Translations under genes and position numbers: made by a program
The notes under the pieces: generated by a model
Told to the model about the DNA's origin: nothing
The model's database searches: none
The model's input: the letters and a program-made list of their open reading frames with translations, nothing else
Part shown: piece by piece, positions 1-8,034 of the stretch
Numbering within the stretch: position 1 is the first letter of the stretch
Layout: each line of letters starts with the position of its first letter
Assembly: GCA_903841185.1 (NCBI GenBank)
Contig: CAIMIV010000048.1
Coordinates: forward strand, 1-42,679
Source: an uncultured bacterium
GTDB lineage: Bacteria; Patescibacteriota; Minisyncoccia; Moranbacterales; UBA2206
Length of the DNA stretch: 42,679 nt
Reading direction: 5' to 3'

Positions 1-108
1 AATTCAATAGATGGATTTTTTGGAAAAACAAAAATGCTCTTGCAAGTCCATCGAGGACTAACGCAAGAGCGTAGATACAAAGTAATTCAAGAGATATTTA
101 GAGGATAA
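1..108 (+). CDS. C-terminal end of a probable DDE-type transposase (partial)
   Basis: An open frame runs from the first base to a TAA at 106-108 and encodes the last 35 residues of a protein cut off by the window edge. The tail is basic and contains NSIDGFFGKTK and, shortly after, HRGL. This resembles the end of DDE transposases, where a conserved acidic residue precedes FW/FF-G-x-x-K (ISXO2/IS1595-like or IS5-like). The family assignment is tentative. The main support is context: 27 bases downstream begins a sequence matching the end of 162-bp inverted-repeat elements found elsewhere in the window, so this could be the transposase of the full-length relative of those elements. Confidence 0.45.
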   Translation, partial: NSIDGFFGKTKMLLQVHRGLTQERRYKVIQEIFRG

Positions 109-134
109 AATCCTTACAAAAGTTCCATTAAGCC

Positions 135-194
135 GAAAAATTATATCTCAAAATCTGAAAATTTCGTTACGCAAATTATTGCGCAACAGGTCTA
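135..194 (+). repeat. Terminal repeat, partial copy of hairpin element family I
   Basis: About 60 bases match the right end of the 32068-32229 element almost exactly, including TGAAAATTTCGTTACGCAA and the terminal TTGCGCAACAGGTCTA. The left half of the 162-bp element is absent. A truncated probable transposase frame ends at 108 instead, so this may be the right end of a full insertion sequence. Confidence 0.7.
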
Positions 195-199
195 TTTTT

Positions 200-210
200 A
201 TTATACCACC
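200..210 (-). promoter_or_regulatory. Promoter-like extended -10 abutting the mobile-element end
   Basis: On the minus strand TGGTATAAT is followed by AAAAATAG, which runs directly into the family I terminal repeat. The same TGGTATAATAAAA string occurs before ligA and pilM. It points into the element, so it may be the promoter of a gene separated from it by the insertion. The rest of 211-347 shows no gene. Confidence 0.4.
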
Positions 211-347
211 TTTTAACAAAAAAAAAAACGGACGGGGGTGTGGATAAGTCACCACATGTCAGCAGATTAACATGTTAGCATTTAAACATCTGCCGCTAAA
301 AAGATCTGCAACTATTAATTACTACTCATTTAAAATTGAAGAATTTC

Positions 348-845
348 TTAGCGATTCTGAGGAAGATACTTTTTATATAGCTTAGATTTCGTAACCAGTG
401 GCATAACCCATTGCTTTATCACGATAAACACGGCCAGGGCGATGAGCAGACTGCCCAAGACATCCACCAAATGATGCACACCTGCTGCTACCCGTGACAG
501 TCCGACCAAGATAGTTAGCACTCCCAGTCCGATAGCCAGTTTTTTATGAAAAGCATAGATCAGCAAAGTGATGGCCGCGCAAATCAAAGTGTGGTCCGAG
601 GGAAAACCATTGTCCGCTACATGTGGAATTAGTGATGCAATGCCAGTTTGCACAAAGGGCCGTGGATTGTAATATATCATCCCTGCTATCTTTGCCGCCA
701 GATAAGTCAATGGTAACAAAATGGCACCCAATAGTGCTATCTGTTTTTGTGCTCCCCTAGCTTGCATTAAAAAATAGCTACCTGCCACTGCAATTATTAC
801 GAGATATAAATATTTGGCACCAAAAATAAATAGCATATTGCTCAT
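348..845 (-). CDS. PAP2-family membrane phosphatase (undecaprenyl-diphosphatase-like)
   Basis: A 165-residue integral membrane protein with about five hydrophobic segments. It carries the PAP2/acid phosphatase signature in order: KIAGMIYYNPRPF (motif 1, K-x6-7-RP), FPSDHT (motif 2, a PSGH variant with Asp in place of Gly), and SRVAAGVHHLVDVLGS (motif 3, SR-x5-H-x3-D). The family removes phosphate from lipid phosphates; in bacteria a common role is recycling undecaprenyl diphosphate for cell-wall synthesis at the outer face of the membrane. The substrate here is inferred. The gene stands alone. A weak promoter (TTGACT, 17 bases, GATTAT) lies within 846-960 upstream, and no Shine-Dalgarno sequence is seen. 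Confidence 0.85.
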   Translation of the reverse strand: MSNMLFIFGAKYLYLVIIAVAGSYFLMQARGAQKQIALLGAILLPLTYLAAKIAGMIYYNPRPFVQTGIASLIPHVADNGFPSDHTLICAAITLLIYAFHKKLAIGLGVLTILVGLSRVAAGVHHLVDVLGSLLIALAVFIVIKQWVMPLVTKSKLYKKYLPQNR

Positions 846-973
846 TGGGTTAGAGTTTCGCTAAATTAATATTAAAGCTTCTACAATCATAATCTCACCT
901 TTTTTTGCAATAGTCAAAAGTCCTCACCGAAAAAGGATCTAGTTTTCATCAAACCATCTACACCGGCTAATCA

Positions 974-3067
974 TTATTGCGTCTGCAACAAAAGTTTATT
1001 CACCGCCCCATTGGTCTGTTGCCATATTCCGGAAAACCAACCAGCGGAATTCTTTTTTTCGGTAATTGTTTCTGATGTAATTGTTGATTTTTCCGCTGGC
1101 ACTGCCTCTGCCGCAATTCCTTCCCGCTCCGTTTCCGCTCCCAACACCGTACTTGTCTCTACTACATTTTCTGCGGTCTTTTCTGGCAATATTTCCAAGG
1201 ATGCTTTCTCCGATGAATTTTCACCTTCCGCCTTTTGAGCAGCCAGCTCCGCCAGCACCTCTTGGCGCAATTCCTCTTTCACCTGCGCTTTCAGCGTGGC
1301 CACATCCTCCGGCGACAAATCCGCCAGAGTGATAGGCTTCTTTTCTTCCGATTGAATTGCTATTGTAGCATCCGTTTTTTCTGCATTATTTGCCAATGCA
1401 ACCGACTTGGATGACTTTGTCTCTGCCAGCATAGCGACTGGCACTGGATTTGCCCAAGCCCACATTTTGCCAGCTTGTTTTTGATAGACCTCCCCCTCTT
1501 TGATGCCCGTGGCTTTGGCGTAGCTGATTTTCTGCGCAATCTTTTTATCCGGTTGGCGCAATTCCACAAAACCAATCTTGTTGGGCAAGGAAAAGGCCGC
1601 CAGATCTGTCGTCAGCACACGCTCTTCCCCGCTTTTCAACACAAAGGATTCTCGAACGGGATGATTGGCCAGCTTTTTTTTGCTGGTGCCGGTGGCGATG
1701 CTCCAACCAGACAAGTCAATTTTCTTCTTGCCTTCATTTTTCACTGTGAGCGACTCCCCTTGCGCGTCTGCTCCCGGCGGATTCGGGGTTACTTTTGTGA
1801 TGGTCACTTTTTGCGGCGGCATTTTTTTCACTTGCACGGTGAAATTCTTGACCGAATTTTCCAGACTGCCTGTGAGCGTGAGTGAGCCGTCATATTTTCC
1901 TTTTTTCTTGTAGGTATGCGTGACATTTTGTTTGCGACTTTTCACGCCGTCCCCAAAGTCCCACAAATACACTACCGTCTCATCTGCGTCTCCCTTAGCC
2001 GAAAACAACACCGGCAGATTGGGATAGGCTTTTTTAGGAATTTTAGTCTGCTCTATTTGTGGAGCGTCACTGAACTGATTGGCTGCTCCAGGGGTCAGAT
2101 ATTTGCTCCAGCGATAACCGGAACCATCATAACTCAAGGAAGCACCTTCTTTGGAGGTGGCATAGGTGACGGCATCGAGCAGTTCACTCGTGGGAGCAAA
2201 AAGAGAAATGGTTTCATCGGTATTATTCAGCGAAAGCTTGCTTTTTTCCCGCGTCACTAAAAAATATGCCTGCTTAGGCAGCAGACTTCCGGCCGGCAAA
2301 ATATATTTTCCGGTAGCGGACGCATCATGCAGCACAAAGCCCGCGAGATCAATGTCCTCCGTCCCAAAATTATACAGCTCAATAAATTCATTCGCCTCGC
2401 CTTTTTCCTTGGGATTGGGAAACAGCTCATTGATGCGCACCGTGCCGCTTTGAACAGTTGAAGATGTGTCATCGACAGGCTGATCTATTTTTTTCTCCAC
2501 AATTGGCTTCTCATCCACCGTAGAATCATTCTGTGGAGTGGGAGTGAGCTGCGCTACAAAAAGATTTTTGACCACATCCCTTTCGATACTCGTATTGGCC
2601 GCTGGGTTAAGGGGATAAATTAGGCTGGGCATAAAGGGACTGGTGTGATCGGAACCATAAGTGACCGCATCCACTAATGCATTTTGTTTATCCAACAGCG
2701 CGATGCTATTATTGTCCGTAAGAGAAGTACTTGTAACAAATTGTTCTTCGGTAAACGCTTTAAATTTGCCAGCCGCATTAGCCCACAGCAAATATTTTTT
2801 CGCGGGAATGCTTATGCTCATATTGTCTGCCACGGAAAAATCTTTCACCGTGGATTCCGTGCCACTCTTGATTCTTTTTTTCAATTTCCAACCACTGATA
2901 TCTACCGGCTGACTAGTAGTGTTGTAGAGTTCGATAAAATCATCATCTGCCTTGCCTCCGCTAATCTGCACTTCATTAATGATCACTTCCGGCACCGCCG
3001 CCAGGGCTTGGGTGGCAGCCCAGCAAAAAATAATCCCCGATAGCAGAGCAATTGTGACATGGCGCAT
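974..3067 (-). CDS. Secreted lamin-tail-domain (LTD) and PKD-domain surface protein
   Basis: A 697-residue protein with an N-terminal signal peptide (hydrophobic ALLSGIIFCWAATQALA). Three LTD-like beta-sandwich repeats are visible, near residues 27-150, 208-325 and 416-530. They are marked by strings such as INELFPNPKEKGEANEFIEL and a following D-(L/I)-(S/A)-G-(W/F). A PKD-like domain with VVYLWDFGDG lies near 350-415. The last ~150 residues are low-complexity, rich in Glu, Ala, Lys and Ser, with no obvious membrane anchor or sortase motif. Such proteins in CPR bacteria are thought to be exported surface or adhesive proteins; no enzymatic motif is seen. The gene is monocistronic, and its exact role is unknown. 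Confidence 0.8.
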   Translation of the reverse strand: MRHVTIALLSGIIFCWAATQALAAVPEVIINEVQISGGKADDDFIELYNTTSQPVDISGWKLKKRIKSGTESTVKDFSVADNMSISIPAKKYLLWANAAGKFKAFTEEQFVTSTSLTDNNSIALLDKQNALVDAVTYGSDHTSPFMPSLIYPLNPAANTSIERDVVKNLFVAQLTPTPQNDSTVDEKPIVEKKIDQPVDDTSSTVQSGTVRINELFPNPKEKGEANEFIELYNFGTEDIDLAGFVLHDASATGKYILPAGSLLPKQAYFLVTREKSKLSLNNTDETISLFAPTSELLDAVTYATSKEGASLSYDGSGYRWSKYLTPGAANQFSDAPQIEQTKIPKKAYPNLPVLFSAKGDADETVVYLWDFGDGVKSRKQNVTHTYKKKGKYDGSLTLTGSLENSVKNFTVQVKKMPPQKVTITKVTPNPPGADAQGESLTVKNEGKKKIDLSGWSIATGTSKKKLANHPVRESFVLKSGEERVLTTDLAAFSLPNKIGFVELRQPDKKIAQKISYAKATGIKEGEVYQKQAGKMWAWANPVPVAMLAETKSSKSVALANNAEKTDATIAIQSEEKKPITLADLSPEDVATLKAQVKEELRQEVLAELAAQKAEGENSSEKASLEILPEKTAENVVETSTVLGAETEREGIAAEAVPAEKSTITSETITEKKNSAGWFSGIWQQTNGAVNKLLLQTQ

Positions 3068-3228
3068 AGTTTTATTTTTAGGCTCTGAGTTATTTTATTG
3101 CAGAACCTTATTAGCTTAATTTTTATTTAAAAAAAATATTTTGCAAACTATTCTATCTTTTCAATCGCAATTATCTTGCCTTTATTTTAGCAAATGTGCC
3201 AAAAAAGTAAATATGTTTTCAGCATAAC

Positions 3229-3260
3229 AAAAAAACTGACCTGAAAAATAGGACAGTTTT
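3229..3260 (-). terminator. Rho-independent terminator of the LD-carboxypeptidase/NUDIX unit
   Basis: On the minus strand AAACTGTCCT and AGGTCAGTTT form a ten-position stem with one mismatch around a 7-base loop, followed by a T-run. It lies 29 bases past the stop of the carboxypeptidase gene. Confidence 0.65.
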
Positions 3261-3288
3261 ATGAAAGACTAAAAAAAACATCATACCA

Positions 3289-4209
3289 TTATTCAACTGG
3301 AGCATCTAGAAGTTTAAATTCCATTTTTTCCGTATCGATTCGAGCCTTAGTGCCGATAGGAATGGTGTAGAAATTGGTGATATCATGCCCAAAATAATCC
3401 ACTTGGATAATGGGAAAATCATATTGTTTGGTCACTGCTAAAACTATCTCGTCAATGGGACGGTTATCTTCCGGATATTTTTTATCCACACACTCCGATA
3501 AGTGGCCGATGACCATCCCTGAAATTCTAGCCAAAACGCCAGCTATTTTCAACTCATGCAATTTGCAATCCAGCATAGCGGGAGAAAGATTAGTTTCTTC
3601 CCAAAACAAGATCGCCCCATCGAAATCAGGAGCATACTCGCCTTCGATGAGAGCATTTAGGATGGACAGATTGCCACCTAGCAGCGCCCCTTCGGCTTTG
3701 CCAGCTTTCAACACCCTCATCTTTTTTGGATAAGAATAGGTGCCGGCTTTTCCTGCCGTTAAACTCAAGAAAAAATCTTGCGCCTCTTTTGTGATGTGAG
3801 AAAATTCATAAGCATCTGGTCCGTGAAAAGTCACTAGCCCCGTTTTTGCATTCAATGCTAAAAGTAGGGTTGTGATATCGCTGTAGCCTAAAAATATTTT
3901 CGGATTATTTTTTACCAAATCATAATCAATCAACTCCAATATCTGATTGGCACTCGATCCGCCCGTAGCGCAAATAATCGCCTGCACTTCCGCGTCCGCG
4001 AACATTTCATTGAGGTCGTTCGCCTTCTGCTCCGGTGTTCCGGCGGAATAATAAAATTGCTGGTCTAAATTTTTTCCCAGCTTAATCTTGAACCCCATCT
4101 TCTTGAGATTTTCTATCCCTTGGTAAATTTCTTTTTCATACGGCCGCATCGGACGCGAAGGTGCGATGATACCGATAGTGTCTCCCAATTGTAATGTTTT
4201 TGCTTTCAT
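3289..4209 (-). CDS. LD-carboxypeptidase, peptidase family S66
   Basis: A 306-residue protein of the S66 family (LdcA/MccF type), serine peptidases that cut the L,D bond of murein tetrapeptides or related amide substrates. The start is placed at MKAKTLQLGDTIGII, because the usual N-terminal strand (L-x-x-GD-x-I-x-I-x-APS) begins there; an in-frame ATG 17 codons upstream adds non-family residues. Visible motifs are ICATGGSSANQ, GYSDIT (nucleophile Ser), the Glu-containing GAILFWEE stretch, and VDYFGHDITNF (probable catalytic His). It ends before a minus-strand terminator. The NUDIX gene upstream is separated from the longest possible frame by only 12 bases, so the two are probably cotranscribed. 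The role in wall turnover is inferred. Confidence 0.85.
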   Translation of the reverse strand: MKAKTLQLGDTIGIIAPSRPMRPYEKEIYQGIENLKKMGFKIKLGKNLDQQFYYSAGTPEQKANDLNEMFADAEVQAIICATGGSSANQILELIDYDLVKNNPKIFLGYSDITTLLLALNAKTGLVTFHGPDAYEFSHITKEAQDFFLSLTAGKAGTYSYPKKMRVLKAGKAEGALLGGNLSILNALIEGEYAPDFDGAILFWEETNLSPAMLDCKLHELKIAGVLARISGMVIGHLSECVDKKYPEDNRPIDEIVLAVTKQYDFPIIQVDYFGHDITNFYTIPIGTKARIDTEKMEFKLLDAPVE

Positions 4210-4272
4210 AGTTAAAATATAGCATATAATCATCTTATTGGAAAAATAGAAAATTTTCACAAGATGAGAAAA

Positions 4273-5040
4273 CTAAATTTCTAATTCTTTGATGATGTGC
4301 TCAAAAAGCGGCTGCATATATTCATCGAGTTTTATGCCATCCTGAGAAAAAAATTCCCTCAATTTGTCTTTTTCTTTCTTGAGAGTGATGATTTTCCCAA
4401 ATTCTGGACTCTCGTTATTCCCTATGAGCTTTTTCACAAAGTTATGATATTTTTCAAAAAATTCCTCTTTTGTTTCATTCAAGACGCATTTATACACCAC
4501 TGTCATTTTGTCTGTAGGGCCACCCTCCTTCAGATAGGCCTCCTTGAAATGGGCCATGCGAGAAGCGTCTGACAAATCAATATCCATCTCCTCCCTGAGC
4601 TCTTTTTCGATGCTATGTCTAAAGTCAAAATATTCACCCTTCAAGTCATCGTTATCAATGCCACCGCCACAAAGTTGATAGATGCCTGCCCGAGAAGTTT
4701 GTGATCCCATCTCGCCAAAAATCAAATATCCATCCGATGTTTCCACCAGAGCCGCCGCATGGATGATATGCACACCATCCTCATCCAGCGCTTCGACGTT
4801 TTGACAATAGAGGTAGTGAGCGTAATCGGTTTTTTCTACCAGAATATCTATCGCTTCGTCAGAAATATTTTTATGAGTCACTGTAAACACTTCTCCGCGC
4901 TTATAGGACTTTCCACTTTCAATAAGCTCCTTCCAATAGACATCAATCCTTGCTTGTATCTCTTCGGGCAACCGCACTTCCTGATTGCTGAATTTTACGC
5001 TTATTTTTTTTGTAATTGGCGTTACTTTGAAAGGTTTCAT
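4273..5040 (-). CDS. NUDIX hydrolase, first of three
   Basis: A 255-residue protein with a NUDIX-like box in its middle: GGGID, then a spaced HSIEKELREEMDID matching the R-E-x2-E-E core. The glycine-to-glutamate spacing is longer than the canonical 5 residues, so the loop is divergent. NUDIX enzymes cleave nucleoside-diphosphate-linked compounds using metal held by the REx2EE glutamates. The substrate cannot be read from sequence. N- and C-terminal extensions flank the box. Transcription probably starts at the extended -10 near 5130. No Shine-Dalgarno sequence precedes the ATG, unlike the two NUDIX genes further upstream. Confidence 0.75.
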   Translation of the reverse strand: MKPFKVTPITKKISVKFSNQEVRLPEEIQARIDVYWKELIESGKSYKRGEVFTVTHKNISDEAIDILVEKTDYAHYLYCQNVEALDEDGVHIIHAAALVETSDGYLIFGEMGSQTSRAGIYQLCGGGIDNDDLKGEYFDFRHSIEKELREEMDIDLSDASRMAHFKEAYLKEGGPTDKMTVVYKCVLNETKEEFFEKYHNFVKKLIGNNESPEFGKIITLKKEKDKLREFFSQDGIKLDEYMQPLFEHIIKELEI

Positions 5041-5129
5041 AGTTTTTTATTCATTTTGTTACAAGCTCTTTTTAATCCTATTCATGAGGGGCTTCCAGAC
5101 GGAATTTGTATTTTTATTTTCACATTCAC

Positions 5130-5138
5130 AGTATAGCA
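5130..5138 (-). promoter_or_regulatory. Extended -10 promoter for the 4273-5040 NUDIX gene
   Basis: On the minus strand TGCTATACT fits the extended -10 pattern TGnTATAMT, about 90 bases before the ATG. A weak TTGCGA-like -35 lies upstream. Confidence 0.5.
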
Positions 5139-5208
5139 CAAGGAATAATCTCGCAAATATTTATGCAGTTCTGTACTATGGATATCCCGACATAGAATTC
5201 TTTAAGGA

Positions 5209-5241
5209 ATATCCTGGGTGGTACTTGGTGTCAAGACTGTA
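5209..5241 (-). repeat. Intergenic repeat of the NUDIX island, copy 1
   Basis: On the minus strand CACCAAGTACCACCC followed by AGGATATTCCTTAAA matches a segment at 5926-5951 with a few changes. It lies just past the stop of the 179-residue unknown gene. Confidence 0.55.
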
Positions 5242-5268
5242 TTACCAAGAAATACACCGACAATTAAC

Positions 5269-5808
5269 CTAATCTATTTTTGTAACCTTATGACCCAAAT
5301 GCCGTTCCGTTTCCCATCCATCACCATTCTTAAAATGCCTTGTGTCAAAAACTGTATACCCCATAGTAGGGGTCAATACGGCCTTTCTTGATCCAACTAT
5401 CCCTCCTTCTTTATTATATATTGCAAGATATAAATTACGAGGATTCTCAACATCTGTAAATTTACGAATAATTTTCGACTCATCACTATTCAAACGCTCT
5501 ATGACGTACACTTTCTTCTTTAAATCTGGATTTTCAGCATGAATAGCATCCAAAACACGTCTACTTTCTTCATCACTAATTTCCAAAAATACCGTTATGT
5601 CTTGCAATTCATGTTGTTCTTCAGTTTTTGTTTTATATCTGGATGTACGACCATGATTATCATATCTATAGATTGAACCTTTCTCTGTTTCAAAAGAATG
5701 TCCTGCTAATCTGTCCATAGCCTCTTGCCTCTCTTTTTCATTTGAATTCAACTTCTTTATACTATCTCCAATTTTTGGTGCATTATATTGTTCAAGTGGA
5801 TTTGCCAT
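5269..5808 (-). CDS. Hypothetical protein, 179 residues
   Basis: I do not recognise this protein. It is hydrophilic, with no signal peptide or membrane segment. The first ~80 residues are rich in Lys, Glu, Asp and Arg and probably helical. The rest alternates short beta-like stretches (VYVIERLN, NLYLAIYN, GYTVFDTRHF) and ends in a charged tail. The gene has its own promoter (TGGTATAAT at 5842-5850) and no Shine-Dalgarno sequence. Related intergenic repeats flank it on both sides (5209-5241 and 5889-5951), suggesting that it moved or was duplicated as a unit with neighbouring accessory genes. Confidence 0.6.
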   Translation of the reverse strand: MANPLEQYNAPKIGDSIKKLNSNEKERQEAMDRLAGHSFETEKGSIYRYDNHGRTSRYKTKTEEQHELQDITVFLEISDEESRRVLDAIHAENPDLKKKVYVIERLNSDESKIIRKFTDVENPRNLYLAIYNKEGGIVGSRKAVLTPTMGYTVFDTRHFKNGDGWETERHLGHKVTKID

Positions 5809-5841
5809 TAATTTATTGATAACTTCTAGAATTATATTTTC

Positions 5842-5850
5842 ATTATACCA
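5842..5850 (-). promoter_or_regulatory. -10 promoter of the 179-residue hypothetical gene
   Basis: TGGTATAAT on the minus strand is an extended -10. The predicted start is about 30 bases before the ATG at 5808, giving a short leader. Confidence 0.5.
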
Positions 5851-5888
5851 TAATATAATAAAAACAAGGCTATTCTAGTATTGTTCAT

Positions 5889-5951
5889 TTGCGGGGACAA
5901 GTGAACGAGGTTATAATTTTTTTTAGGGAATACCCGGCGTGGTACTTGGTG
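5889..5951 (-). repeat. Intergenic repeat of the NUDIX island, copy 2 (longest)
   Basis: This copy joins both halves of the repeat. One half (CACCAAGTACCACG, GGGTATTCCCTA) is shared with 5209-5241. The other (TTATAACCTCGTTCACT, CCCGCAAA) is shared with 7051-7090. It lies between a terminator and the promoter of the neighbouring gene. Confidence 0.55.
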
Positions 5952-6010
5952 CTGAATTTATAGCATTAGAGTTGAGTTGGGTTAAAAATAATAATCTTTA
6001 TAAAAAAATA

Positions 6011-6045
6011 AAAACGTTCTAATATAAATCATTAGAACGTTTTTT
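6011..6045 (-). terminator. Terminator of the 6075-6869 NUDIX gene
   Basis: AACGTTCTAAT pairs perfectly with ATTAGAACGTT around a 7-base loop. T-runs on both strands could let it work in either direction. Confidence 0.75.
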
Positions 6046-6074
6046 ATAATACCTAGCTAGCTTGTAGCACCGTA

Positions 6075-6869
6075 TTATAAGTAATAAACCACTTCGGTCT
6101 TGAACGGATCACTCGGCAAAGACTCTCCATTACAATGCATCAAAACAAAAATAGCCAGCTTGAGATAGTAATTATCCGTGATAGGCGCCACTATAAAATT
6201 GCCTCTGGCAAAGGTGGCATTACTCACAGGCAATACAACACCATTCACAAATTCAATGCCTGACCCAGATACTGTTTCTGTTTTTTCAGTAAACATGTCA
6301 ACCAAATCCCTAGCTCTTATGCCGATAATAGCATCGAGCTCTGATTCCTGCATGCTATAGTCTGCGTAATCCCGATCCGTGATACAAATCGTCACATCTT
6401 GGAATTCTCTGTTGACAGTGTCTTTGGCTGGCTGAATACTTATTTTCTTTCTGGCTCCGAGATGCGTCAGATCGGAAAATCTTACATCCACACCCACCTC
6501 CTCTTTGATTTCGCGTATTACTCCATCTTCAAAGTTTTCACCGAAGGCAAAATGACCACCCACCAGACCGCTCATTTTCCCAGCGTTCACATCCTTTTTG
6601 TTGTTTCTTTTCTGAAAAATAATCAATGCATCTCCATCATCAAGTCTCTTCACATCAAAATGATGAAAGGCGCCATGGATATCACCTTGTTTGTGAATCT
6701 GCTTCCTGTTTTTAAGAATACCTGTTCCCACCCCTTTCTCATCAAGAATTTCAAAATACTCACTTCCCTCGCCCTCACATTCCCGAACGAAAACACTTAA
6801 TTCATGGCTTCCGTCCAGCACCCTTACTGCTTGATTGTTTTCATCAACTACCGTAAACACTTTTTTCAT
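6075..6869 (-). CDS. NUDIX hydrolase, second of three
   Basis: A 264-residue protein with a perfect NUDIX box: G-H-FAFG-E, seven residues, then REIKEEVGV (GX5EX7REUXEEXGU), near residues 104-126. The box sits in an IPP-isomerase/YfcD-like setting, with FHHFDVKRLDDGDALIIFQK before it. An N-terminal ~65 residues precede the NUDIX fold, and a C-terminal helical part follows. The family hydrolyses nucleoside-diphosphate derivatives; the substrate is unknown. The start is strongly supported: GGAGG lies 7 bases before the ATG. The gene has its own promoter (6944-6972) and terminator (6011-6045), so it is a self-contained unit, probably acquired. Confidence 0.85.
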   Translation of the reverse strand: MKKVFTVVDENNQAVRVLDGSHELSVFVRECEGEGSEYFEILDEKGVGTGILKNRKQIHKQGDIHGAFHHFDVKRLDDGDALIIFQKRNNKKDVNAGKMSGLVGGHFAFGENFEDGVIREIKEEVGVDVRFSDLTHLGARKKISIQPAKDTVNREFQDVTICITDRDYADYSMQESELDAIIGIRARDLVDMFTEKTETVSGSGIEFVNGVVLPVSNATFARGNFIVAPITDNYYLKLAIFVLMHCNGESLPSDPFKTEVVYYL

Positions 6870-6943
6870 AGCACTACCTCCAAAAATCTTGTTGATTGTT
6901 GACCTACTTGACCGCTAGCAAATTGTTAAAAAACCCATTTATT

Positions 6944-6972
6944 AAACTAACAATAAAGTATGCGTATGTCAA
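6944..6972 (-). promoter_or_regulatory. Promoter of the 6075-6869 NUDIX gene
   Basis: The minus strand shows TTGACA (6967-6972), a 17-base spacer, then TAGTTT (6944-6949). The leader is about 70 bases and ends with a GGAGG ribosome-binding site. Confidence 0.55.
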
Positions 6973-7018
6973 ATTAATACATCCCTGGACTCAAACTCCA
7001 AAACACTTTTTTCCCAAC

Positions 7019-7047
7019 AAAAAAAGGCCTTATTTAAGCCTTTTTTT
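7019..7047 (-). terminator. Bidirectional terminator-like hairpin
   Basis: AAGGC and GCCTT pair around CTTATTTAA, flanked by A- and T-runs on both sides. It is a second terminator downstream of the 7272-7817 gene. Confidence 0.55.
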
Positions 7048-7050
7048 AGT

Positions 7051-7090
7051 TTGCGGGACGTAGTGAACGAGATTATAACCTTTTTCAGGA
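7051..7090 (-). repeat. Intergenic repeat of the NUDIX island, copy 3
   Basis: TTATAATCTCGTTCACT and CCCGCAAA on the minus strand match 5889-5951. The CACCAAGTACC half is degenerate or missing here. Confidence 0.5.
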
Positions 7091-7169
7091 AATACGGAGG
7101 ATATTATTATATACCGAAATTCTAAAAACTCTTAAAATATTCCTATCACAGCTATCAATCAGATCCATA

Positions 7170-7210
7170 AAAACAGAAAACCCACCAAACGGAAGGTTTT
7201 CCGTGGTGGG
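7170..7210 (-). terminator. Terminator of the 7272-7817 NUDIX gene
   Basis: CCCACCA pairs with TGGTGGG, with an inner CGGAA/TTCCG stem. On the minus strand it is followed by TTTTCTGTTTTT. Confidence 0.75.
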
Positions 7211-7271
7211 CTAAAACTTTACAACAAGTGTTCTTGCGGGTGGTACAAATACTCAATTTACTGTCATTGGA

Positions 7272-7817
7272 TTATTTATTGCATTTATCAGCAAGCCAAT
7301 TGAAGTAAATTAATACCAAGTCAGCGAATCCAGCGGAGAGAAGCTTAGGCTCATTCTCTATAAGATTCCTCATCTTCTCAATACTCATGTACTGAACCGA
7401 CTTCACCTCCTTAGGGTCAATCTTCATATCTTCAATCTTGTATTCCCCCCTTACTTCCCAAAGGGTTATAAATCTGTTGTTTACACAAGGACCGACAGAA
7501 TTTACCCTATGCTTTGCTACTTTTATGAAGGCTGATTCTGGAATAGTCAGTCCAAGCTCCTCTTCAACCTCCCTGATCGCACCGCCAAGATAATTTTCCG
7601 TATAAGGGAAATGTCCGGAGGCAGAATAGTCCAACATGCCGCTATCCGCCCTCTCTTGCACAAGAATTTCATTCTCTGCATTTACTATCAAGACCGATGT
7701 CTCTCTGTGTAATCTTCCATCAGCATGGTTCTTCCGGAGATATGTTCCAATTTCGTTATCATCCTCATCAACGATTGAAATTATCTCATCAGGGTTATGC
7801 GCTACTAATGTGTCCAT
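7272..7817 (-). CDS. NUDIX hydrolase, IPP-isomerase/YfcD-like, third of three
   Basis: A 181-residue protein. LHRETSVLIVNAENEILVQ followed by SGHFPYTE and REVEEELGL gives a complete NUDIX box in the arrangement of IPP isomerase and YfcD-type hydrolases (LHR-x-x-x-V, Q-x-R, then GH). Typical length for the YfcD group is about 180 residues. A diagnostic active-site Cys of true type I IPP isomerase is not evident, so a hydrolase is the safer call. The start is chosen at the second ATG (7815-7817), because AAGGAGG ends six bases before it; the upstream ATG at 7821-7823 touches the ribosome-binding site. It has its own consensus promoter (8035-8062) and an unusually long leader of about 210 bases. 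Confidence 0.8.
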   Translation of the reverse strand: MDTLVAHNPDEIISIVDEDDNEIGTYLRKNHADGRLHRETSVLIVNAENEILVQERADSGMLDYSASGHFPYTENYLGGAIREVEEELGLTIPESAFIKVAKHRVNSVGPCVNNRFITLWEVRGEYKIEDMKIDPKEVKSVQYMSIEKMRNLIENEPKLLSAGFADLVLIYFNWLADKCNK

Positions 7818-7904
7818 ATTCATCCTCCTTTTTTCTGATTATTACTGAAGAACTTTTAGCTAATCTAGTATTATAATTATCATTTTCAACCACTCTCTAC
7901 AACA

Positions 7905-7930
7905 CTAACATTTCATAATCATTCCTCCTT
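7905..7930 (-). promoter_or_regulatory. Possible leader mini-ORF with strong Shine-Dalgarno
   Basis: Within the long leader of the 7272-7817 gene, AAGGAGG (7924-7930) is followed at 7 bases by ATG AAA TGT TAG, a three-codon frame (M-K-C), with an alternative in-frame ATG two codons earlier. It could be a regulatory uORF or just a remnant of a gene start. Confidence 0.25.
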
Positions 7931-8034
7931 AGTTATTTTTTTACAAAATATTGTGATTTCACCGCTAAATTAATTCTCGCATTGTCCATTCCCTATTTTA
8001 TTTATCTGAAATTGTTAAATAACCTGAATAATTT

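Noticed and set aside
1011-3043. Several plus-strand frames opposite the lamin-tail gene
   Set aside because: They are antisense shadows of a long gene with a clear signal peptide and domains. They lack start signals or recognisable domains.
5209-7090. Intergenic repeats of the NUDIX island as integron attC sites
   Set aside because: The repeats do not form the required imperfect palindrome with RYYYAAC and GTTRRRY ends, and no integrase is visible.
7272-7817. Naming this gene as isopentenyl-diphosphate isomerase (idi)
   Set aside because: The general NUDIX layout fits, but the active-site Cys and Glu pattern of type I isomerase could not be confirmed, so only the broad family is given.
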